Assembly: GCA_020847555.1 (NCBI GenBank)
Contig: JADLBT010000309.1
Span: 1-7,444, forward strand
Source: Gemmataceae bacterium
GTDB lineage: Bacteria; Planctomycetota; Planctomycetia; Gemmatales; Gemmataceae
Direction of reading: 5' to 3'
Length of the DNA: 7,444 bases
The position numbers were made by a program, and so were the translations under genes. Under the pieces are notes generated by a model, which saw only the letters and a program-made list of their open reading frames with translations, had not been told where the DNA came from and did no database searches. Positions 1 through 4,799 of the stretch are shown here, one piece after another (the first letter of the stretch is position 1; every line of letters starts with the position of its first letter).

Positions 1-1436
1 GCCACCTCGGCGGGCACGATCTGCAGGTGCGTTGCCTTCGCTCCCCTGGCCGCCGGCTCCTCCTTCAGCAGCCCGGTCGGCTCGGGCGCCGGCCTGGCCC
101 CCTTCTTGCCGATGCAGAAGAATTCGTCGCTGGTCGCGAAGTAGACGCGCCCGTTGGCGACCGCCGGGGTGCCGTTCAGTTCCACGTCGGTGACGCCGTC
201 GGCGCTCGGGAAGAACTCCGCGTGCAACCGCTTGCACCGCTTCGGCCCCGGTTCGAGGATGTGGAACTTCGAGTTGACCTCGCCGACGTAGATCTTGCCG
301 TCGGCCAGGACCGGCGAGCCGCGGGCGTTACGGCCGTAGGGGAACCGCCACAGCTGCTTGCCGGTCCTGGCGTCGAAGCAGAACAGCATGGCGATGTCGT
401 CCGGGACGTAGAGCAGGCCGTCATGCACGATCGGCGAGGCGTAGCGGCACTTGACGCCGTCCTTCTGCCATACCAGCTTCGGCTTGCCGTTGGTCACCTG
501 TGAGGCGTCCAGGCAGACCACGCGACCCTGGATGTTGTTGTCGGGGTTCTCGTCGCCGTGACCGATGTAGACGAGGTTGCCATCGACCACCGGCGAGGAG
601 TTGATGGCGCTGGCGCTGAAGGGGTAGTTCCAGACCAACTCGCCGGTACGGACCTTCAGGGCCGCCACGGCGCCGTCGGACGTGCCCGAGATCAGCAGCC
701 GCTCGCCGTTGATGACCGCGACCACCAGGCCGGAGTAGTAGGTGCGCGGGACGCCGGGCGCCTCGGACCACCAGACCGGCACGCCGGTATTCTTGTTGAA
801 GGCGATGAACCGATTGGCGCCCTTGGCCTGGGCGCCCCAGCTCGAGTTAACCATGCCGATGATGACCAGATCCTCATCGACAATCGGGCTGGTGACGCGG
901 CCGCCGTAGCCGCTGATGCGGCCGTACTCCTCGGTCAGGGAGCGCGACCAGAGCACCTTGCCGTCCCTGTTAAAGCAGAACAGCATGCCCTGCGTCCCGT
1001 GGGCATAGACGTTGCCGGTTTTCGGGTCGCCCGCGAGGTTCGTCCACCCGAGGCGGACGCTGACGATGTCGGTATGCCAGACGTTGAACTTGTGCTCCCA
1101 GATCAGCTTGCCGGTGTCGGCGTCCAGGCACATCACGCGCTCCTGCTCCGTGATTTCCTTACCGACGTTGTTGATGAAATAAACCCGGCCGCTCATCACC
1201 AGCGGGGTCGAGCGGCAGCCGTAGGGCGCCTTCCAGATGAGGTTGTTGTTCTCGGCCCTGGGATCCGGGGACCACTCGGCAGGGAGATCCTTCTCCGGCG
1301 AGAAGCCGCTCTGGAACGGGCCGCGCCAGTGGGACCAGTCGGCGGCCGGAGCGTTTCGCGCAAAGGCGCCAAGAGCGCAAAGGGTGAAGACAAGGCAAGA
1401 ACCGGGCAAGGCAACGGATCGAATACGTCGTCTCAT
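1..1436 (-). CDS. Exported PQQ-like beta-propeller repeat protein, 3' end cut off by the window
   Basis: An open frame of 478 codons runs from the ATG at 1436 to the left edge with no stop, so the C-terminus is missing. Residues 1-6 are basic (M-R-R-R-I-R), followed by a hydrophobic core to about residue 26 and a likely signal peptidase site near A29-P-A31, so export is predicted. The mature part opens with A-D-W-S-H-W-R-G-P, as in the propeller at 2882-4198. Recurrent blade motifs of PQQ-like/BamB-type propellers follow: CLDADTGKLIWEHKF (103-117), FNRDGKVLW (155-163), LKVRTGELVWNY (260-271), FDARTGKQLWRFPY (354-367). After the propeller (about residue 440) a Pro/Lys-rich linker leads to LQIVPAEV, which looks like the start of a further domain. 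PQQ binding is not implied; these folds are usually scaffolds or sensors, and the function is unknown. The gene lies 17 bases after the ligase stop and is probably translated from the same message. Part of the signal peptide comes from an inverted repeat. Confidence 0.9.
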   Translation of the reverse strand, partial: MRRRIRSVALPGSCLVFTLCALGAFARNAPAADWSHWRGPFQSGFSPEKDLPAEWSPDPRAENNNLIWKAPYGCRSTPLVMSGRVYFINNVGKEITEQERVMCLDADTGKLIWEHKFNVWHTDIVSVRLGWTNLAGDPKTGNVYAHGTQGMLFCFNRDGKVLWSRSLTEEYGRISGYGGRVTSPIVDEDLVIIGMVNSSWGAQAKGANRFIAFNKNTGVPVWWSEAPGVPRTYYSGLVVAVINGERLLISGTSDGAVAALKVRTGELVWNYPFSASAINSSPVVDGNLVYIGHGDENPDNNIQGRVVCLDASQVTNGKPKLVWQKDGVKCRYASPIVHDGLLYVPDDIAMLFCFDARTGKQLWRFPYGRNARGSPVLADGKIYVGEVNSKFHILEPGPKRCKRLHAEFFPSADGVTDVELNGTPAVANGRVYFATSDEFFCIGKKGARPAPEPTGLLKEEPAARGAKATHLQIVPAEV

Positions 1437-1496
1437 GGCTGCTCCTCGGGTTTCTACTTCTTGGCGCTCTTGGCGTCTTTGCGCGAAACTCTCCGG
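1346..1496. repeat. Inverted repeat (37-base arms) spanning the ligase/propeller junction
   Basis: The arms are 1346-1382 and 1460-1496; one matches the reverse complement of the other at 34 of 37 positions by direct comparison. The core is TTTCGCGCAAAG followed by CGCCAAGAGCGC. The 77-base interval holds the ligase stop codon (1454-1456), the next gene's ribosome binding site and its ATG. The right arm codes ligase residues 422-433 and the left arm codes residues 19-30 of the propeller protein. From memory, similar elements, giving S-R-K-D-A-K-like peptides when translated, are scattered through planctomycete and some other bacterial genomes, so this looks like a dispersed element copied or inserted in inverted orientation. 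No transposase or clear target duplication is visible. Confidence 0.85.
1442..1447 (-). promoter_or_regulatory. Ribosome binding site of the truncated propeller gene
   Basis: On the minus strand GAGGAG lies 5 bases before the ATG at 1436. It fixes the start codon and shows that the gene is translated independently despite following the ligase stop codon closely. Confidence 0.75.
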
Positions 1497-2758
1497 GCTT
1501 TCATCTCAAAGCGCGGCAGACTTCCGCAGGGTACGGCCCGGACCTCGGCCCGGAACAGTAGCATGTCGCGGATCGCCTGCCCGACGCGCTCCGCCAGGCG
1601 GTCGCCCGGCGCCCCCGCGGCCGGCTCGACCTCGACGCGCAGGGCGGCCAGCGTCTCCGCCGTCTCCACCTCGATGCGAAATTCCGCCACCTCGGGGAAG
1701 CGGCGGATGACGTTCTCCAGAGCGCTGGGGTACACGTTGTTGCCGCGCAGGTGGATCATATCGTCGCTGCGCCCCAGGATGCCGCCGTCCAGGCGCAGGA
1801 AGCTCCGCCCGCACGGACACGGTCGCGGATCGACGCGCACCAGGTCGCCGGTGCGATAGCGCAGCAGCGGGCTGCCGAGCCGTCCGAGGTTCGTCACCAC
1901 CAGCTCGCCCACCTCGTCCGGCTTGACGGGGTGGACGGTCTGCGGGTCGAGAACTTCCGCGAGGTAGTCGGCCTCCAACAGGTGTAGACCGCCGGGGTTC
2001 TCCGGGCATTCGACCGTCATCGGCCCGACCTCGGTCAGTCCGCTGTGGTCGAAGACGCGAGCGCCCCACGCCTCCTCGATGCGCTGCCGGGTCGCCGGGA
2101 TGCTGCCGCCCGGTTCGCCCGCCACGATGACCGCCCGCACGCCCAGTCGCGTCGGCTCGATCCCCTCCCGCACCGCCACCTCCGCCAAATGCAGGGCGTA
2201 GGTGGGCGTGCAGAGCAGGACGTTCGCCTCGTTGTCGGCCAGCAGGCGCAGGCGGGCGGCGCTCGTCATGCCGCCGCCGGCCAGGCACAGGCACCCAAGC
2301 TGGACGGCCGCGTCGAACGCCGTCCAGAACCCGAGGAACGGCCCAAACGAGAACGCGAACAGCAGCCGGTCGCCCGGTCCGACGCCGACAACCGCGAAGA
2401 TGGCACGCCAGCAGTCGAGCATGCGCTGCCAGCTCTCGGGCGTGTCGAGCCAGCGCAGCGGCCGGCCGCGCGTGCCGGACGTCTGGCTCAGCCGCGTGTA
2501 GCGCGGCCGCGGGTAGGTGAGGAAGGTGCCGTAGGGCGGGTGAGCCTCCTGGTCGTCGAGCAGCTCGGCCTTGGTCGTACACGGCAGGCGGGCGAGGTCG
2601 GCGGGCGTGCGAACGTCGCGCGGCGCCAGGCCGGCGGCGGCGAACCTGGCGGCGTAGAAGGCGTTGGCCGGCAGCACCTCGGCGAGCAGAGCGCCCAGGC
2701 GCTCCTGCTGCAAGGCCGCCAGCCGCGCCCGGTCCAGGAACCCGCCCTCTGCCCGCAT
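1454..2758 (-). CDS. PaaK-like AMP-forming acyl/aryl-CoA ligase (phenylacetate-CoA ligase family)
   Basis: A 434-residue protein, the usual length for the phenylacetate-CoA ligase branch of the ANL adenylating enzymes, which make an acyl-AMP from a carboxylic acid and ATP and then the CoA thioester in the cytoplasm. Visible motifs: phosphate-binding SQTSGTRGRP (91-100; Arg where Lys is common), VIVAGEPGG (210-218), HSGLTEVGP (238-246), YRTGDLV (301-307) followed by PCPCGRS, the hinge/C-terminal subdomain start GRSDDMIHLRGNNVYPSALE (329-348), and LPRFEMKARR (414-423), whose K420 is the expected adenylation lysine. C251, H259, C314 and C316 could form a structural metal site (inference). The ATG at 2758 has AAAGAGG 9 bases upstream. 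The last residues, SRKDAKSAKK, come from an inverted repeat and are not part of the family fold. No paa or other catabolic genes are nearby, so the substrate is unknown; phenylacetate should not be assumed. Confidence 0.9.
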   Translation of the reverse strand: MRAEGGFLDRARLAALQQERLGALLAEVLPANAFYAARFAAAGLAPRDVRTPADLARLPCTTKAELLDDQEAHPPYGTFLTYPRPRYTRLSQTSGTRGRPLRWLDTPESWQRMLDCWRAIFAVVGVGPGDRLLFAFSFGPFLGFWTAFDAAVQLGCLCLAGGGMTSAARLRLLADNEANVLLCTPTYALHLAEVAVREGIEPTRLGVRAVIVAGEPGGSIPATRQRIEEAWGARVFDHSGLTEVGPMTVECPENPGGLHLLEADYLAEVLDPQTVHPVKPDEVGELVVTNLGRLGSPLLRYRTGDLVRVDPRPCPCGRSFLRLDGGILGRSDDMIHLRGNNVYPSALENVIRRFPEVAEFRIEVETAETLAALRVEVEPAAGAPGDRLAERVGQAIRDMLLFRAEVRAVPCGSLPRFEMKARRVSRKDAKSAKK

Positions 2759-2764
2759 GCGCTC

Positions 2765-2782
2765 ACACCTCTTTCCAGGTGT
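2765..2782 (-). promoter_or_regulatory. Hairpin over the ligase ribosome binding site
   Basis: On the minus strand ACACCT (2782-2777), a 6-base loop and AGGTGT (2770-2765) form a perfect 6-base-pair stem. The Shine-Dalgarno sequence AAAGAGG (2768-2774) lies partly in the loop and partly in the 3' arm, so folding would mask it. The spacing from Shine-Dalgarno to the ATG at 2758 is 9 bases. That the hairpin controls translation is inference. Confidence 0.45.
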
Positions 2783-2799
2783 CAGAGAGTCTTATTCAC

Positions 2800-2866
2800 A
2801 GCCCACGGCTGGCGCCCCGTGGGCGAAGTGCTGGAGAGTTCACCCACGGGACGCCAGCCGTGGGCT
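2800..2866. repeat. Long intergenic palindrome, copy 1 (CCCACGG family)
   Basis: Arms 2800-2823 and 2843-2866 are reverse complements at 23 of 24 positions around a 19-base loop. Each arm is itself a smaller inverted repeat of CCCACGG and CCGTGGG, so the heptamer occurs four times (2802, 2817, 2843, 2858). The element starts 16 bases after the stop of the propeller gene at 2882 and would form a very stable hairpin in its message, but no U-tract follows on the minus strand, so it is not a standard intrinsic terminator. A related copy lies at 4644-4720. It may act like a REP element, protecting the message 3' end or limiting read-through into the ligase (inference). Confidence 0.85.
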
Positions 2867-2881
2867 TTCCTCCCCTTGCCC

Positions 2882-4198
2882 CTACTTCTTGATGTTGTAG
2901 CAGAACAGGAACTCCTGGTCGCGCAGGTAAAGCTGGCCGTTGGCGATCACCGGCTGCGACCAGACACGGGACGACTGGCTCGTCTTGCGCCCCGCCGCGA
3001 GCTTCGACTTCTGAGGGATCTTGAACGTGCCGTGCTCGTCCCAGCCCATCGGCGATGCCTTGATCAGCCCCGCCTCGCCGTCCTCGGTGTAGAGGTAGAG
3101 CATCCCGTCGGCAGCGGTGATGGCCCCGCTGCGGGTTTCCAGGCGGTTGCGCTCGCTCCAGGCAACGGCGCCGGTCTGGAGTTTCTGGCACACCCACCCC
3201 TGCCCCTCGGAGTGGCCGTAGACGTGGCCGTCAACGAGCACCACCCCGCCGTGCGTGTTCTTCATTGCCTTCAGCGCCCGGCCCCTGTACAGGTCCGCCA
3301 CCTTGAACTCCTCTCCCGCGGGCGTCAGCTTGAGCAGGTGGCAGCCCGCCCCGTAGCCGGCGGTGACGTAAACCAGACCGTCGTGGACGATCGGAGTCGG
3401 AGCGATGGCGTAGCTGTGGCCCTTGAAGAACGGGTGGGTCCAGAGCAGCTTGCCGTCCTTCGCCCGCACCCCCTGGACGATGCCGCCCGCCACGTCGTCG
3501 ATGTAGCTCGTCTGCACGTACTGCCGCACCCCGCCGACCTCCAGGGGCATGATTGACGAATAAGGAGCCTTGGTTTTCAGCTCGGTGCTCCGCCAGACCA
3601 CCTCGCCGGTCGCCTTCTTCAGCGCCGCGAGGGTGCCCTTGCTGCCACCCGGAGTGCAGATCAGCAGGTCGGCGTCCACGAGGGGCGACTCGCTGTAACC
3701 CCACTCGGTCATCATCTCGCCGCCGAGATCCTTGATGAGATCCTTGCGCCAGACCTCCTTGCCGTTGGCCGTCTCCAGACAGACCAGGACGCCCTGTCCG
3801 CCGAGGGCGTACAGGTGCTTGCCGTCCACGGTCGGCGTGCCGCGCGGGCCGTCGCCCCAGACGTTGCCCTCGAACGTGAACAGCGGGCCGACCTTCGCCT
3901 TCCACGCCTCGGCCGGTTTGCCACCCTTGACGTCGAGGGCGATGACGTACTCGGTGTCACCGTGGGCGCCGAGGGTGTAGACACGGTCGCCGGCGACGGC
4001 GACGGTGGAGAACCCCAGGCCAAGGTTGCTGTACGTCCAGGCGAGCGGCGGCCCCTTCTCGGGCCACTTCGCGAGCAGGCCGGTTTCCTTCGAGACGTTG
4101 GTGCGGTCGGGTCCACGCCACTGGGGCCAGTCGGCGGCGAGGACGGCGAACGCGAGGGTGCCGAAGGAAATGGTGGTGAGGAGGAAGCGCATTTTCAT
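2882..4198 (-). CDS. Exported PQQ-like beta-propeller repeat protein (complete)
   Basis: A 438-residue protein with a signal peptide (basic M-K-M-R-F, hydrophobic residues 5-20, likely cleavage after A21 or A22) followed by A-D-W-P-Q-W-R-G-P (22-30), a common opening of planctomycete PQQ-like propellers. Blade repeats with the G-x-x-x-W pattern are visible: LVCLETANGKEVWRKDL (138-154), LAALKKATGEVVWRS (190-204), VRAKDGKLLWTHPF (244-257), VCQKLQTGAVAWSER (336-350), with the closing strand FLFCYNIKK (430-438). The length suits one complete propeller with no other domain, so a periplasmic location and a structural or binding role are inferred. No enzyme activity or PQQ binding can be claimed. 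It is a paralogue in type of the truncated protein at 1-1436. The ATG at 4198 has GAGG 5 bases upstream; an in-frame ATG two codons later (4192) is possible. It is transcribed from the promoter at 4317-4345. Confidence 0.92.
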   Translation of the reverse strand: MKMRFLLTTISFGTLAFAVLAADWPQWRGPDRTNVSKETGLLAKWPEKGPPLAWTYSNLGLGFSTVAVAGDRVYTLGAHGDTEYVIALDVKGGKPAEAWKAKVGPLFTFEGNVWGDGPRGTPTVDGKHLYALGGQGVLVCLETANGKEVWRKDLIKDLGGEMMTEWGYSESPLVDADLLICTPGGSKGTLAALKKATGEVVWRSTELKTKAPYSSIMPLEVGGVRQYVQTSYIDDVAGGIVQGVRAKDGKLLWTHPFFKGHSYAIAPTPIVHDGLVYVTAGYGAGCHLLKLTPAGEEFKVADLYRGRALKAMKNTHGGVVLVDGHVYGHSEGQGWVCQKLQTGAVAWSERNRLETRSGAITAADGMLYLYTEDGEAGLIKASPMGWDEHGTFKIPQKSKLAAGRKTSQSSRVWSQPVIANGQLYLRDQEFLFCYNIKK

Positions 4199-4229
4199 GA
4201 GGGCCTCGAAGCAGGACGAGGGTAGTGGC

Positions 4230-4244
4230 GGGTGGGCGGGCGGG
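4230..4244 (+). other. G-quadruplex motif in the propeller gene leader
   Basis: The plus strand reads GGGTGGGCGGGCGGG: four runs of three G separated by single bases, the loop pattern known for very stable parallel quadruplexes. It lies 31 bases upstream of the ATG at 4198 and downstream of the predicted transcription start. The G-rich strand is therefore the template strand and the message carries the C-rich complement. An effect on transcription is inference. Confidence 0.6.
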
Positions 4245-4316
4245 TCACAAGCCTGTCGGTGCGCTGTGCGGCGTGCCGGACAGAGGGCAGCGGCCCTGGG
4301 GCGACCACTTCAGCCC

Positions 4317-4345
4317 AGTATAGGGGCGGCACATCCGCATGCCAA
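4317..4345 (-). promoter_or_regulatory. Sigma70-type promoter for the propeller gene at 2882-4198
   Basis: On the minus strand, -35 TTGGCA (4345-4340), a 17-base spacer and -10 TATACT (4322-4317). Each hexamer differs from consensus at one position and the spacer is optimal. Transcription would start near 4310, leaving a leader of about 110 bases that includes the G-quadruplex region. Confidence 0.6.
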
Positions 4346-4367
4346 GCACGCAACCGCTGGAGCGTGC
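4346..4367. promoter_or_regulatory. Inverted repeat abutting the -35 box, possible operator
   Basis: GCACGC (4346-4351) and GCGTGC (4362-4367) form a perfect 6-base inverted repeat with a 10-base spacer, directly adjoining the -35 hexamer of the minus-strand promoter. Its half-site separation and position fit an activator or repressor site, but no regulator is encoded nearby and chance is possible. Confidence 0.3.
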
Positions 4368-4454
4368 AATCCCGTCGGAGTTGCCCCTTTCACAGCGCCA
4401 GAATCCGAAATTGTACGGATAGCGGTCGGGACGAGGCCGCGACATAATAAGAAC

Positions 4455-4516
4455 AGAGATCCCGGAGGTTGGAAGCTGATTGGGCGACAGCTTCTGACAG
4501 CCGGGATTCTCTTTTT
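4455..4516 (+). terminator. Two-stem hairpin with T-tract, orphan terminator or small structured RNA
   Basis: An outer stem pairs 4455-4465 with 4501-4512 (11 pairs, one bulged T at 4508). An inner stem pairs GAAGCTG (4472-4478) with CAGCTTC (4488-4494) around a 9-base loop. The two are separated by a symmetric 6x6 internal loop. Five T (4512-4516) follow on the plus strand, giving intrinsic-terminator architecture. No plus-strand gene lies upstream to be terminated. A -10-like CATAAT at 4443-4448 would start transcription at about the hairpin base, but I see no matching -35. It could be a short RNA, an attenuator in a long leader of the gene at 4800, or an end point for antisense transcription. 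Confidence 0.4.
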
Positions 4517-4643
4517 CCCCTCCTTGCAGTCCGCGTTACTCCCTCCACCCGATTCCTGATCCGGTTGCTGCGGTCCGAGCCGCGCACGCAGCGGCGGAAG
4601 CGGCCCAGCGCAGGGTCAAGGAGGATGGAGTGTCAAGGTCTTG

Positions 4644-4720
4644 TGTCAAGCCCACGGGTGGCGTCTCGGGGGCGAGGCGCCCGCGACTTGCCCCACGGGA
4701 CGCCACCCGTGGGCTTGACA
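4644..4720. repeat. Long intergenic palindrome, copy 2 (CCCACGG family)
   Basis: Arms 4644-4665 and 4699-4720 are perfect 22-base reverse complements. Pairing extends inward to 4672/4692 with two mismatches, leaving a 19-base loop, the same loop length as the copy at 2800-2866. The 24-base right-arm core differs from that copy at one position; the left arm has diverged more. The outer heptamer TGTCAAG also occurs as a direct repeat at 4631-4637. The element lies 22 bases upstream of the -35 box of the GT87-like gene. Confidence 0.85.
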
Positions 4721-4742
4721 GAGGCCGCACCCGCGACCACTC

Positions 4743-4771
4743 TTGTGTGCCCGCGCCGGTTAGCCTATAAG
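4743..4771 (+). promoter_or_regulatory. Candidate sigma70-type promoter for the GT87-like gene
   Basis: -35 TTGTGT (4743-4748), a 17-base spacer and -10 TATAAG (4766-4771, one mismatch to consensus). The predicted start is near 4778, giving a leader of about 22 bases before the ATG at 4800, with GGAG (4789-4792) 7 bases before that ATG. The -35 box is a weak match. Confidence 0.45.
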
Positions 4772-4799
4772 CCGGCCCGGTTTCATCCGGAGTGTACCC

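Larger units (their letters stand above)
4199..4799. other. Divergent intergenic region, 601 bases, no credible gene
   Basis: Between the two divergent genes I see no open frame with recognisable protein character. From left to right it holds a G-quadruplex motif, the minus-strand propeller promoter, two small inverted repeats (4346-4367 and 4403-4420, the latter ATCCG/CGGAT), a two-stem hairpin with T-tract, a second CCCACGG palindrome and the promoter of the GT87-like gene. The segment 4440-4460 is notably AT-richer than its surroundings. Confidence 0.6.

Noticed and set aside
1346..1496. CRISPR-like or insertion-sequence interpretation of the repeats
   Set aside because: There are only two inverted arms, no regular spacers, no transposase and no clear target duplication.
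558..1859. 433-residue plus-strand open frame
   Set aside because: It is antisense to the propeller gene and ligase start of the left region. Composition is Arg/Asp/Val/Ala-rich with no domain, and it crosses the inverted repeat. It is a by-product of high GC content.
2800..2866. Palindrome as intrinsic terminator of the propeller gene
   Set aside because: No U-tract follows the hairpin on the minus strand, and the same element occurs upstream of another gene, so it is better called a repeat.
2045..3556. 503-residue plus-strand open frame
   Set aside because: It runs antisense through the ligase, the intergenic palindrome and the propeller gene, all with clear motifs on the minus strand. 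No recognisable protein features.
1..4198. Propeller proteins as PQQ-dependent dehydrogenases
   Set aside because: They lack the length and recognisable cofactor-site features of quinoprotein dehydrogenases; the repeats only show PQQ-like propeller folding.
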